From Lachnospiraceae bacterium (GTDB lineage Bacteria > Bacillota > Clostridia > Lachnospirales > Lachnospiraceae), in NCBI GenBank assembly GCA_022788085.1, contig JALEWA010000040.1, positions 1 through 51,859 of the forward strand: 51,859 nucleotides of DNA, written 5' to 3'. The position numbers and the translations under genes are program-made. Below, in pieces: positions 1-8,751 of this stretch. Below the pieces are notes generated by a model that had not been told where the DNA came from, ran no database searches, and saw nothing but the letters and a program-made list of their open reading frames with translations. Every line of letters begins with the position of its first letter. Position 1 is the first letter of the stretch.

Positions 1-1
1 A

Positions 2-373
2 TATTCTGAAAAGGAAGTATACAAGAAGTTAGTTGGAAATGGTGGTTTCAATGCTTACCTTGGTACAAACGATGCCCGTACTGTTACTCAGAGAGCAACT
101 TCCGGCGATGAAGAAGCAAAGATGGTATTAGATGCATTCCATTATCAGGTTGCAAAGGATATCGGTTCTATGGCTTGTGTTCTGGAAGGTAAGGTAGATA
201 AGATTATCCTTACAGGTGGTATTGCTTATAACAAGATTACCTGTGACACATTACAGAAGATGTGCGGATGGATTGCTGACTTTGTTATTTATGCCGGCGA
301 AGACGAGCTGCTTGCACTTGCACAGGGTGCTCTTCGTGTATTAAATGGTGAAGAAGAAGCTTGTGAATATTAA
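2..373 (+). CDS. buk: Butyrate kinase, C-terminal part (5' end outside window)
   Basis: Open from base 2 with no start in the window; 123 residues remain. The segment YLGTNDAR, the glycine turn ILTGGIAYN and the tail YAGEDELLALAQGALRVL are typical of the C-terminal half of butyrate kinase, an acetate/sugar kinase-Hsc70-fold enzyme. It converts butyryl-phosphate plus ADP to butyrate plus ATP in the cytoplasm. The usual partner, phosphotransbutyrylase (ptb), would lie upstream outside the window; this is inferred. The product finishes the pathway whose earlier enzymes are encoded at 8935-15028. A branched-chain or other short-chain acid kinase of the same family cannot be excluded from the C-terminus alone. 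Confidence 0.9.
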   Translation, partial: YSEKEVYKKLVGNGGFNAYLGTNDARTVTQRATSGDEEAKMVLDAFHYQVAKDIGSMACVLEGKVDKIILTGGIAYNKITCDTLQKMCGWIADFVIYAGEDELLALAQGALRVLNGEEEACEY

Positions 374-405
374 TTTTGTATCTCTATCGAGAAAAGGAGA
401 CGCAT

Positions 406-813
406 ATGACAAAAAAAGAGCTTGCAATTGCAAATCATGATAAAGGCTATAACTGCTGTCAGGCAGTTGCCTGCGCTTTTAGCAAAGAACTGAATGTACC
501 TGAAGATGTGCTTTTCAAAGCTGGTGAAGGCTTTGGGCTTGGTATGGGTTGCACAAATGGAACCTGTGGCGCTATCTCAGGAGCTGTTATGGCTGCCGGC
601 TTTGTAAACAGCTCCGGTGTGATCACGAATCCTCCTACAAAGGCTTCTACCTATGCTCTTTCCAAAGAAATACATCAGAAATTCCTTGAAAAAAATGGTG
701 CTACACTTTGTAAGGATTTAAAGGGTATTGAAACAGGGAAGGTATTACGCTCCTGCCCGGACTGCATCATGGATGCTGTAGAACTGGTTGAAGAAGTTCT
801 TATGAACAAATAA
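406..813 (+). CDS. C_GCAxxG_C_C family redox-type protein
   Basis: 135 residues. An upstream in-frame ATG exists at 376, but the ATG at 406 is preceded by AAAGGAGA at good distance and is chosen. Eight cysteines are placed as in the C_GCAxxG_C_C family: C17/C18 and C23 near the N-terminus, C49 and C54 around GCTNGTCGAISGA, and C102, C117 and C120 near the C-terminus. Members are small, probably metal- or Fe-S-binding proteins of unknown biochemical role. There is no signal peptide or membrane segment. It follows buk by 32 nt, so it may be cotranscribed, and is followed by a strong terminator. Confidence 0.85.
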   Translation: MTKKELAIANHDKGYNCCQAVACAFSKELNVPEDVLFKAGEGFGLGMGCTNGTCGAISGAVMAAGFVNSSGVITNPPTKASTYALSKEIHQKFLEKNGATLCKDLKGIETGKVLRSCPDCIMDAVELVEEVLMNK

Positions 814-829
814 ATATGTGTATATAGCA

Positions 830-870
830 AGAGCTTCCGCATGGCTTTCTTTCCTGCGGAAGCTCTTTTT
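830..870. terminator. Bidirectional intrinsic terminator
   Basis: AGAGCTTCCGCA (830-841) pairs with TGCGGAAGCTCT (855-866), followed by TTTT on the + strand; the - strand reads into an A/T-rich tract. It sits between the convergent genes ending at 813 (+) and 877 (-), so it can serve both. Confidence 0.9.
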
Positions 871-876
871 ATATTT

Positions 877-1944
877 CTATTCTGCAATAAAATGTATATA
901 CTGTGTGAGTAATTCTGCCATTTTCTCATGGGTTCTGAGACTTGGATGATAGTCGGTACCAAGTCCATCCCACTCTCTTGCAAGCGGAACTTCAAGAAAA
1001 TAAACATTTCTGTCTCCCTGCTGTCTGGTTAATGCTACTGCTTTTGCTACCTGATCATTCAATTCCTGACGCATAACACCAAGCATACAAATAATTGGTG
1101 CTTTTTCATGGAGCTGCCTGATCTGCTTTAGAAATGACACATATCCTTGCACAAATGCTGCATTCCTCTCTTCTATGAATCTCGTATAGCTTCCATCGTT
1201 CGTACCCAGATGCACTACAATGATATCCGGTTCCTTTTCTTCTTTCCAGACAGTAAGGTCTTCTTCTGGTATTCCCAAACGGCTCTCCTCTAATGCTCTG
1301 TCACTATAGGAGTATAACTCCGGCATCCATGGACTGTCATGTCTTGGTTCATTTATCCATTCATCCACATAATGACTGATAATGCCATTGCCACTCCAGC
1401 TTACTAACTCAAAATCCATATGTAAGCTTCTTGCTGTCTGGCAGGCATAAGCATTCCATGGATTCTCCTGTGCAGTATTGAATACATCAACTTCTACCTT
1501 TCCCTCAATACCATAACCACAGGTAATGGAGTCACCGATAAACTGTATAAGTTTCTCTGGTGCTTTTGGCGGTGAAAGGAGTTTTCCTCCTTCCACATCA
1601 ATCTTCACAATACCTAAAGAAGAAAATGCAGCTTCCGAATATTTCATCAGCCTGATTTTTACCTTTTCCTGCTTCGAGCCTTCATACAAAACATATAGAT
1701 TACTTCCCTTTTTCACCACAAAGCGTTTGCCTGGCTGTTCTTCATCATTTACAAATACAGCCGCCCATGCTGTGAACTCTTTCCCCTCCGGTATGCCGTC
1801 AGATATAAGTTCTGCCGTTATCTTACAGCTTCCTTCACAGCAAAATTCAATATAGGATGCAGAATATGCCAGATACAGAATTCCATTTTGCCAACTGCTT
1901 CTTCCGCCTAGACGATAACCCTCACTATTTTCCAATATATTCAT
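877..1944 (-). CDS. SGNH/GDSL hydrolase, CE2-like esterase
   Basis: 355 residues. The ATG at 1944 is preceded by AAGGGGAG; a longer in-frame start at 1992 would run back into nspC and lacks such a site. The N-terminal 130 residues look like the beta-sandwich of CE2-type esterases. The SGNH hydrolase domain follows: GDS with nucleophile S139, SGNG 184-187, GTND 247-250 and D331/H333 in TDYHPS. No signal peptide is seen, so it is probably cytoplasmic. It is the last gene of the polyamine operon, 16 nt after nspC. Known relatives deacetylate sugars; whether this one acts on an acetylated polyamine or something unrelated is unknown. Confidence 0.8.
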   Translation of the reverse strand: MNILENSEGYRLGGRSSWQNGILYLAYSASYIEFCCEGSCKITAELISDGIPEGKEFTAWAAVFVNDEEQPGKRFVVKKGSNLYVLYEGSKQEKVKIRLMKYSEAAFSSLGIVKIDVEGGKLLSPPKAPEKLIQFIGDSITCGYGIEGKVEVDVFNTAQENPWNAYACQTARSLHMDFELVSWSGNGIISHYVDEWINEPRHDSPWMPELYSYSDRALEESRLGIPEEDLTVWKEEKEPDIIVVHLGTNDGSYTRFIEERNAAFVQGYVSFLKQIRQLHEKAPIICMLGVMRQELNDQVAKAVALTRQQGDRNVYFLEVPLAREWDGLGTDYHPSLRTHEKMAELLTQYIHFIAE

Positions 1945-1960
1945 TGTTTTTCTCCCCTTA

Positions 1961-3133
1961 CTAAAGCCTTGTCTTAAAGTCTTCATACCCAAAGTGTTTT
2001 ACTACCCGATAGCTTCCATCCTCATGAAGTGCAATGATATCGGGTAAAGGCATTCCATTAAAGGTATTATTCTTTACCATGGAATAAATTGCCATATCCC
2101 CGAAGACAAGTCTATCCCCTATCTTTAATGGCTGGTCAAAGGAATATTCGCCAATGACATCACCCGCAAGGCAGGTCGGACCGCCAAGTATATAAGTATA
2201 CGGCTTCTCACCTGCTTCACCGGAATCAAGCAAAGGTGGGCGATAAGGCATCTCAATAACATCCGGCATATGGCAGGCTGCTGAGGTATCAAGGATTGCA
2301 ATCTGCTTTTCATTATCAACAATTTCCTCTACCGTTGTTACTAAAAAGCCTGCATTCAAGGCTACCGCCTCACCCGGTTCTAAATAAACCTGAACTTTAT
2401 ATTGATTCTGAATCCTTTTGATTATCTCGATTAACTTTTCCACATCATAATCTTCTCTTGTGATATGATGTCCACCACCAAAATTAAGCCATTTCATCTG
2501 GTACAAGTATTTACCAAATTTCTCTTCTACAGCGGCTAAGGTTTCTTCCAATGCATCCACATTCTGTTCACATAGACAGTGAAAATGAAGTCCTGATAAA
2601 CCTTCCAACAGCTTTGGTCTAAAATTGGCAAGCGTAACACCAAGTCGAGAACCTGCTGAACACGGGTCATAGATAGCATGGTCTTGTGTCGAACACTCAG
2701 GATTAATACGAAGTCCGCATTCTTTTCCTGCCTTTAATGCTTTATCCTTATACTTCTCCCACTGAGCAAAAGAATTGAATACCAGATGGTCACAAATGGA
2801 AAGTATTTCATCGATATCCTTTTCGAGATATGCAGGTGAAAAGATATGATTCTCACATTTTTTTCTTTTTCCGCTGATATCCTCTATCTCTCTATTGCAA
2901 AGCTCCTCTGCGGCAAGCTTTGCTTCGTACAAACCACTTGCGGTAGCCCCATCCAGATATTTTCCAATGAGCGGATAGAAGTAATACATGGAAAATGCCT
3001 TTTGCGCCAGCAATATCTTACAGCCGGTTTCATCACATACATGGCGCAGGATTTCCAGATTATGCTTTAATAAGCTCTCATCCACAATATAACAGGGAGT
3101 TGCTACCTCTTCATAAATACTTGGTTTATTCAT
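1961..3133 (-). CDS. nspC: Carboxynorspermidine/carboxyspermidine decarboxylase
   Basis: 390 residues, the usual family length. It is a fold-III (alanine-racemase-like) PLP decarboxylase: the PLP lysine is K45 in LLAQKAFSM, followed by the LNFGGGHHIT phosphate-binding region and the EPGEAVAL segment. It removes CO2 from carboxyspermidine (or carboxynorspermidine) to give spermidine (norspermidine). It starts 11 nt after the dehydrogenase gene that makes its substrate, with a GAGG site before the ATG. Since the operon makes putrescine rather than diaminopropane, carboxyspermidine is the more likely natural substrate; that is inference. Confidence 0.93.
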   Translation of the reverse strand: MNKPSIYEEVATPCYIVDESLLKHNLEILRHVCDETGCKILLAQKAFSMYYFYPLIGKYLDGATASGLYEAKLAAEELCNREIEDISGKRKKCENHIFSPAYLEKDIDEILSICDHLVFNSFAQWEKYKDKALKAGKECGLRINPECSTQDHAIYDPCSAGSRLGVTLANFRPKLLEGLSGLHFHCLCEQNVDALEETLAAVEEKFGKYLYQMKWLNFGGGHHITREDYDVEKLIEIIKRIQNQYKVQVYLEPGEAVALNAGFLVTTVEEIVDNEKQIAILDTSAACHMPDVIEMPYRPPLLDSGEAGEKPYTYILGGPTCLAGDVIGEYSFDQPLKIGDRLVFGDMAIYSMVKNNTFNGMPLPDIIALHEDGSYRVVKHFGYEDFKTRL

Positions 3134-3144
3134 AATAACCTCAC

Positions 3145-4401
3145 TTACTCCACTAAAACAGGTTCATGGCTCTCCTGCCAAGGCAGCCCCCACCTGTTCA
3201 AAGCCTCCATATATGGATCAGGATCAAACTCTTCTACCGTATAAACTCCCGGCTTATTCCATTTTCCTGTTAATAACATCATGGCACCGATCATGGCAGG
3301 AACACCTGTGGTATATGAGATTGCCTGAGAACCAACCTCCTTATAGCACTCCTGATGGTCACATACGTTATAAAGGTAATAGGTTTTCTCTTTTCCATCC
3401 TTCTTACCGGTAAAAATACAACCGATGTTGGTCTTACCCTTTGTACGAGGTCCCAGGCTTGCAGGATCCGGTAATAATGCCTTTAAAAACTGAATCGGGA
3501 CAATTTCCTTACCTTCATAGTTGATCGGTGTTGTTGAAAGCATTCCCACATCTTCCAGACATCTCATATGATCCAGATAGCTTTGTCCAAAAGTCATAAA
3601 GAAACGAATTCTTTTTACTCCAGGAATATTCTTTGCAAGAGATTCAATTTCCTCATGATGGAGAAGATACATATCCTTCTGTCCTACCTGATCAAAATTG
3701 TATTCTCTTTTAATACTCATAGCAGGAACCTCTACCCAGTGTCCGTTTTCCCAATAGCTTCCCGGAGCTGAAACCTCTCTTAAGTTAATCTCAGGGTTGA
3801 AATTGGTTGCAAATGCATAACCATGGTCTCCACCATTGCAATCAAGAATATCAATCGTATCAATCGTATCAAACTCATGCTTTAGAGCATATGCACAATA
3901 AGCCTGCGTAACACCCGGGTCAAAGCCTGAACCAAGAAGAGCTGTTAAGCCTGCTTCTTCAAACTTTTTCTTATATGCCCACTGATAAGAATAGTCAAAG
4001 TATGCGGAAAAGCCTTCTTCTTTACATCTTTTCTCATAGGCGGCCTTCCACTCCGGTTCTTCAATATCCTCCGGCTCATAATTCGCTGTATCCATATAGT
4101 TTACACCACATGCAAGACAGGCATCCATAATCGTCAAATCCTGATATGGAAGTGCGATATTCATAACCAAATCCGGCTTATAGCTCTTAATCAGGGCAAT
4201 GACTTCATCCACATTATCTGCATCTACCTGTGCTGTTTCAATTTTTGTCTTTCCTCCGTCAAGCTTTGCCTTTAATGCATCACACTTTGACTTTGTTCTG
4301 CTTGCAATCATAATCTCCTCGAATACTTCACTATTCTGACAGCATTTATGGATTGCTACACTTGCAACTCCACCACAACCGATAATTAATACTCTTCCCA
4401 T
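3145..4401 (-). CDS. Carboxyspermidine dehydrogenase (saccharopine dehydrogenase family)
   Basis: 418 residues from the ATG at 4401, which follows AAGGAGG; a longer frame to 4440 overlaps speB and is not used. The N-terminus has a Rossmann NAD(P)-binding motif (VLIIGCGGVASVAIHKC) and the rest is saccharopine-dehydrogenase-like (GSGFDPGVTQAYCAYA). Family knowledge: condenses putrescine (or diaminopropane) with L-aspartate beta-semialdehyde and reduces the imine to carboxy(nor)spermidine. Its neighbours are agmatinase upstream, which supplies putrescine, and nspC downstream, which decarboxylates the product. Saccharopine dehydrogenase proper is unlikely in this context. Confidence 0.9.
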   Translation of the reverse strand: MGRVLIIGCGGVASVAIHKCCQNSEVFEEIMIASRTKSKCDALKAKLDGGKTKIETAQVDADNVDEVIALIKSYKPDLVMNIALPYQDLTIMDACLACGVNYMDTANYEPEDIEEPEWKAAYEKRCKEEGFSAYFDYSYQWAYKKKFEEAGLTALLGSGFDPGVTQAYCAYALKHEFDTIDTIDILDCNGGDHGYAFATNFNPEINLREVSAPGSYWENGHWVEVPAMSIKREYNFDQVGQKDMYLLHHEEIESLAKNIPGVKRIRFFMTFGQSYLDHMRCLEDVGMLSTTPINYEGKEIVPIQFLKALLPDPASLGPRTKGKTNIGCIFTGKKDGKEKTYYLYNVCDHQECYKEVGSQAISYTTGVPAMIGAMMLLTGKWNKPGVYTVEEFDPDPYMEALNRWGLPWQESHEPVLVE

Positions 4402-4417
4402 TTTCTTTTCCTCCTTC

Positions 4418-5281
4418 TTATCTGATATAACGTTCCTCAAGCTTTAACAGAAGCTCCCGCATCACTTTCAAAGCTACTGCTGTAGATGCTCCACTGGCAT
4501 CCAGTAAGGGCGACAGCTCATTGATATCACATCCTACGATATTCAGCTCACCCACCTTTAATATCGCCTCTAAAAGCTGTATAAAGGTAACACCGCCAGC
4601 CTCGGGTGTTCCTGTTCCCGGAAATACGGATGGATCAAGCACATCCAAATCAAGTGTAAAGTAAACCGGCTTTCCCTTAAGCTTCTCTATGACTTCTTCC
4701 AAACCTTCAAAATTGAACTTCTGTGTATGTACGTGTTCATTTCCCCATTGGAATTCTGCACGCTCTCCGCTACGAATTCCAAACTGATAGATTCTGTCAT
4801 CACCTACAATATCCCACACCCTATGAAGCACCGTTGCATGGGAAAGCTTCGCACCAAGATAATCATCCCTTAAATCAGCATGTGCATCAAAATGAATCAC
4901 ATGTAAGTCAGGATAATGCTTTGCCACGCTTCGAACTGCTCCTAACGTTACCAGATGTTCTCCTCCAATCATAAGAGGCAGCTTTCCTGCACTTACAATT
5001 TTCTCTGTACAGTCTGTAATATCCTGCAAAGCCAGATTCGTATCACCAAAACAAAGCTCCAAATCGCCACCATCAAATACTGCTGCATCCTCTAAATCCA
5101 GATCCTGATAAGGACTATATGTCTCAAGGCCATAAGATTCTGCCCGCATAGTTCTGCTGGCAAACCGCGTTCCCGGTCTATAGGATGTAGTTGAGTCAAA
5201 AGGTGCACCAAATATTACAATTCTCGCCTCATCAAATTCTTTATCACAACCAAGAAAGGTTTCTACATTTCTATTCCACAT
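4418..5281 (-). CDS. speB: Agmatinase (agmatine ureohydrolase)
   Basis: 287 residues of the ureohydrolase family. Mn-binding residues are visible: H109 in GGEHLVTLGAV, D132, H134 and D136 in HFDAHADLRD, and D211/D213 in FTLDLDVLDPS, followed by PGTGTPEAGG. It hydrolyses agmatine to putrescine and urea. The start ATG lies inside the last codons of speE (11-nt overlap) with GGAGG in the speE coding sequence, so translation is probably coupled. Formiminoglutamase or arginase are less likely given the operon. Confidence 0.93.
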   Translation of the reverse strand: MWNRNVETFLGCDKEFDEARIVIFGAPFDSTTSYRPGTRFASRTMRAESYGLETYSPYQDLDLEDAAVFDGGDLELCFGDTNLALQDITDCTEKIVSAGKLPLMIGGEHLVTLGAVRSVAKHYPDLHVIHFDAHADLRDDYLGAKLSHATVLHRVWDIVGDDRIYQFGIRSGERAEFQWGNEHVHTQKFNFEGLEEVIEKLKGKPVYFTLDLDVLDPSVFPGTGTPEAGGVTFIQLLEAILKVGELNIVGCDINELSPLLDASGASTAVALKVMRELLLKLEERYIR

Positions 5282-6122
5282 GTTCTAACATTTCCTCCAC
5301 ATAATTCGGTAATGCAAATGCACCTGCATGAAGCTGTTCATTATAATACCTTGTCTTTAGGTTCAGACTCTTCCATTCCTCTGCCCGCTGGTCTTCAATC
5401 GGATGATATTTCTTGGAAGCAAATCCAAAAAGCCAGTGACCGGATGGATAGGTTGGAATATGTGCCTGATATACTTTGCTGATCGGGAAGGATTCCACAA
5501 TCCTCTTATGTGCTCTTTGCATTGCATAGGCATCCTCTTTGTAAAACGGACTTTCATGCTGGTTTACCATAATGCCGTCTTCTTTTAGCGCCTTAAAGCA
5601 GTTCCCATAGAATTCCTTGGTAAACAAGCCTTCTCCCGGTCCAAATGGATCAGTAGAATCTACCAGAATCAAATCATAAACATTCTCATACTTTCGTATG
5701 TACTTTAATCCATCCTCATAAAAACACTTAACTCTTTTATCCTGAAAGCTACATGCGGTCTGAGGTAAATACCTGATACATGCATCCACTACTTCTTCAT
5801 CAATCTCTACCAAATCAATTTCTTCAATAAAAGGATAGCGTATCAGTTCCCTGACCGTTCCTCCATCGCCGCCACCGATAACGAGCACCTTTTTCACATT
5901 AGGATGCACAGCCATCGGAACATGTACCATCATTTCATGATAAATAAATTCATCCTTCTCTGTCAGCATCATATAACCATCCAGAGTAAGAAATCTGCCA
6001 AATTCCGGTGATTCAAAAATATCAATTCTCTGAAACTCCGACTGACTGGAATAAATCTGTTTATCTACCTGAATGGAAAACTTTACATTCTCTGTATGCT
6101 TCTCAGTAAACCACAGCTCCAT
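5271..6122 (-). CDS. speE: Spermidine synthase (aminopropyltransferase)
   Basis: 283 residues from the ATG at 6122, preceded by AAGGAGG. The N-terminal beta domain begins MELWFTEKHTENVKFS; the Rossmann methyltransferase-like fold shows VIGGGDGGTVRE, and the catalytic aspartate segment is LVDSTDPFGPGEGLF. It transfers the aminopropyl group of decarboxylated SAM to putrescine. The donor is made by SpeD two genes upstream. The gene sits between speA (16 nt upstream) and speB (overlapping), an arrangement that matches the metabolic order. Confidence 0.95.
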   Translation of the reverse strand: MELWFTEKHTENVKFSIQVDKQIYSSQSEFQRIDIFESPEFGRFLTLDGYMMLTEKDEFIYHEMMVHVPMAVHPNVKKVLVIGGGDGGTVRELIRYPFIEEIDLVEIDEEVVDACIRYLPQTACSFQDKRVKCFYEDGLKYIRKYENVYDLILVDSTDPFGPGEGLFTKEFYGNCFKALKEDGIMVNQHESPFYKEDAYAMQRAHKRIVESFPISKVYQAHIPTYPSGHWLFGFASKKYHPIEDQRAEEWKSLNLKTRYYNEQLHAGAFALPNYVEEMLEHVE

Positions 6123-6138
6123 ATTATCCTCCTTATTT

Positions 6139-7647
6139 TTATCCAAGATTCCGAATCTCATCGGAACCTACTGATGCAGAACGAATGCCCTTCATGACAT
6201 TCAAACGCTTAATCTCCATATCTTCGGGTCCTGTCATGGAACAGCCCTTTTCCTTTGCGTAAATGATATAATCCAATATCTCCTGTGTAATCAACTCACC
6301 TGGCGCAAGAATCGGAATTCCGGGTGGATAACACATAACAAATTCGGCACATACCATGTCCTTACATTCCTCTAATGGTAACGATTGCTTTTCACTGTAA
6401 AAGGCATCCTGCGGTGAATAGATAACTTTGGGATTGATATATTCTGCAGTCATAAGACCTGTTCTGTCCTTCTTATATAAACGCCTGATTTCTGCGAGTG
6501 CACTAACAAGTCTCTCAATGTCTCTTGGCCGGTCTCCAACCGATACATAAGCAAGACAATTGCCGATATCGCCAAATTCTGTCTGAATATCATATTCATC
6601 ACGAAGTAAATCATACACTTCTATACCTGCAAGTCCAACCGGTAAGGTATTGACAATCAGCTTTGTTACATCAAAATCATAAATGGAATCGCCATTTATC
6701 AGCTCTTTTGAATATGCATAATAATCACCTATCTGGTTAATCTCTTTTCTCGCATAATCCACCATTCCCATTACTTTTTCAAAGGTTTCCTCTCCATGCA
6801 GGGCAAGAGTCCTTCTCGAAATATCAAGACTTGACATCAACAGATAAGAACCACTTGTTGTCTGTGTCAGGTTAATAATCTGCCTTACATACCCAGAATT
6901 CATGCTAGGTCCTGTTAATAAAAAGGATGACTGTGTGAGCGAGCCACCTGATTTATGCATACTGACTGCCGCCATATCTGCACCTGCCTGCATCGCAGTC
7001 ATCGGTAAGCCTTTTCCAAAATAGAGCTGTGTACCATGTGCTTCGTCTACAAGCATCTTCATACCATGCGCATGTGCAAGCTCAGTAATCCCCTTAAGAT
7101 TCGAACAAATACCATAATAAGTCGGATTATTCACTAAGATTGCCTTGGCGTCAGGATTCTCCTTAATTGCTTTTTCTACCTCAGATAAGCGCATTCCCAA
7201 GGCAATTCCAAGCTCATGATTCATGTCCGGGTTTACATAAACCGGAACTGCACCACATAAAATCATGATATTAATGACACTTCTATGTACATTTCTTGGC
7301 AAAATAATTTTCTCACCACGCTTACAGACAGACAAAACCATACTCTGTACTGCAGAAGTTGTCCCACCGACCATGAAAAAAGCATGAGCTGCCCCAAATG
7401 CATCTGCTGCCAGTTCCTCTGCTTCCTTAATAACCGATACCGGATGACAAAGATTATCCAACATTTTCATGGAATTTACATCTACTGATAGACATTTTTC
7501 TCCTAAAAATGCTGTTAAATCAGGATTTCCTTTTCCTCTCTTATGACCGGGTACATCAAACGGTACAAGACGTGCTGTTTTCATCTCTTCCAACGCTTCT
7601 AAAATCGGTGCCCGTGACTGATCCAGTTTACTCATCTTAACATTCAT
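6139..7647 (-). CDS. speA: Arginine decarboxylase, Orn/Lys/Arg decarboxylase fold I
   Basis: 502 residues, close to the length of the Bacillus-type SpeA. PLP-dependent fold-I decarboxylase: DEAHG 201-205 and Schiff-base lysine K232 in SMHKSGGSLTQSS; the short C-terminal domain follows (CYPPGIPILAPGE). Substrate is not readable from the fold alone, since lysine and ornithine decarboxylases share it. Agmatinase in the same operon makes arginine (product agmatine) the best choice. Start is uncertain: ATG 7647 is very close to GGAAAGG, and ATG 7635 is an alternative 4 codons in. Confidence 0.88.
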   Translation of the reverse strand: MNVKMSKLDQSRAPILEALEEMKTARLVPFDVPGHKRGKGNPDLTAFLGEKCLSVDVNSMKMLDNLCHPVSVIKEAEELAADAFGAAHAFFMVGGTTSAVQSMVLSVCKRGEKIILPRNVHRSVINIMILCGAVPVYVNPDMNHELGIALGMRLSEVEKAIKENPDAKAILVNNPTYYGICSNLKGITELAHAHGMKMLVDEAHGTQLYFGKGLPMTAMQAGADMAAVSMHKSGGSLTQSSFLLTGPSMNSGYVRQIINLTQTTSGSYLLMSSLDISRRTLALHGEETFEKVMGMVDYARKEINQIGDYYAYSKELINGDSIYDFDVTKLIVNTLPVGLAGIEVYDLLRDEYDIQTEFGDIGNCLAYVSVGDRPRDIERLVSALAEIRRLYKKDRTGLMTAEYINPKVIYSPQDAFYSEKQSLPLEECKDMVCAEFVMCYPPGIPILAPGELITQEILDYIIYAKEKGCSMTGPEDMEIKRLNVMKGIRSASVGSDEIRNLG

Positions 7648-7670
7648 GCCTTTCCATAATTCTTATACAT

Positions 7671-8492
7671 TTAATATATATTTACTCCACTAAATATCTC
7701 TATCATTTCCTGCCTAAGATTATTACTGATTTGAAGTCTCGTTTTTGGTGTAATCTCATATATATCAGAATTAAATAAATAATTCTGTAAATCAAGCTCC
7801 TTAATCAACATCTTCGTATGGAAAATATTTGCCTGATACACATTGATATCAACCGCATCATATCGGTCTAATGTTGCCTTATCAATATAATCCTGAATCG
7901 AAGTCATATGATGATCCATAAAGACCTTCTTACCTTCTACATTTCGTGTAAATCCACGTACACGATAATCCATGGTTATGATATCCGAATCAAAGCTTCC
8001 AATTAGATAGTCAAGCGTACTAAGTGGTGTAATCTCACCGCAGGTTGCCACATCAATATCAACACGAAAAGTTGCGATATTGGTCTCCGGATGATATTCA
8101 GGATAGGTATGAACGGTAATATGGCTCTTATCCAGATGTGCTACGATCTCATCATTATGATTTGTCATCGAAAGAGTATCCTTAAAATTCAGTGCTGCAC
8201 TTGCCGCGCTGCTCTGACCTGATGGAATCATATTATCCTCTGCAATCAAAAAGGTAACACTTGCACCCTGAGGCTCGTAATCCTGTTTCGAAACATTCAA
8301 TACATGCGCACCAATCATTTCTGTTACATGAAACAAAATTTTTGTAAGACGTTCGGAATTATACTGCTCATCAATATAAGCTATGTAATCTTTCTGCTCT
8401 CGCGCACTTTTCGCATAGCAGACATCATAGATGTTAAAGCTTAACGACTTTGTTAAGTTATTAAATCCATAGAGTTTTAATTTACCTTCCAT
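7671..8492 (-). CDS. speD: S-adenosylmethionine decarboxylase proenzyme (long, E. coli-type)
   Basis: 273 residues, matching the long gamma-proteobacterial class rather than the roughly 125-residue Bacillus class. Self-cleavage before S123 in DKSHITVHTYPE would create the pyruvoyl cofactor; C151 in VATCGEITP is the conserved proton donor. The product, decarboxylated SAM, is the aminopropyl donor for SpeE. First gene of the operon. GAGG lies about 15 nt before the ATG, immediately after an intrinsic terminator at 8510-8550, so expression probably depends on readthrough of that terminator. Confidence 0.95.
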   Translation of the reverse strand: MEGKLKLYGFNNLTKSLSFNIYDVCYAKSAREQKDYIAYIDEQYNSERLTKILFHVTEMIGAHVLNVSKQDYEPQGASVTFLIAEDNMIPSGQSSAASAALNFKDTLSMTNHNDEIVAHLDKSHITVHTYPEYHPETNIATFRVDIDVATCGEITPLSTLDYLIGSFDSDIITMDYRVRGFTRNVEGKKVFMDHHMTSIQDYIDKATLDRYDAVDINVYQANIFHTKMLIKELDLQNYLFNSDIYEITPKTRLQISNNLRQEMIEIFSGVNIY

Positions 8493-8509
8493 AGTATATG
8501 AACCTCATT

Positions 8510-8550
8510 AAAAAAAGCAAATGAAAATTGATATTTCAATCCTCACTTGC
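8510..8550 (-). terminator. Leader terminator (attenuator) just before speD
   Basis: On the - strand, positions 8550-8536 pair with 8531-8517 over 15 consecutive pairs (three of them G-U) around a 4-nt loop AATA, followed by seven T (8516-8510). It lies between the predicted speD promoter and the speD ribosome-binding site, so it is positioned as an attenuator, not as an end-of-operon terminator. Confidence 0.85.
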
Positions 8551-8745
8551 CTGTTCTTTCCATAATATTCTTGCACATGAATATTCTCATGTATGGTGTT
8601 TACAGGATGATTAGAGTCTATATAGTAAAAAAGCTTACTTTTACTACTCTTATTGATTTTCACAAGTGGGTTGCACGGATATATTTATCCAATCAATACG
8701 GCTCTAACCGCCTTAGTTTATGCCAAATTCCAATGGCTTCCAACG
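8551..8745 (-). ncRNA. Structured 5' leader of the polyamine operon, candidate riboswitch
   Basis: Read on the - strand. Stem AUUGAUU (8697-8691) pairs with AAUCAAU (8658-8652), enclosing a 5-bp hairpin (8690-8677) and the segment CAACCCACUUGU (8673-8662). That segment can instead pair with 8550-8537, the 5' arm of the terminator: CACUUGU:GCAAGUG, CC:GG and CAA:UUG, with two bulged A. The two folds exclude each other, the hallmark of transcription attenuation. Two more hairpins (around 8635-8612 and 8599-8582) lie between. I do not recognise it as a named riboswitch class; ligand unknown. Confidence 0.7.
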
Positions 8746-8751
8746 CGTTTT

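Noticed and set aside
675..1007. A 110-codon - strand frame across the convergent terminator
   Set aside because: Spans the terminator and overlaps the ends of two real genes; low-complexity translation.
8551..8745. T-box, guanidine or SAM riboswitch before speD
   Set aside because: No T-box sequence or recognisable guanidine or SAM aptamer core by eye; reported as unclassified.
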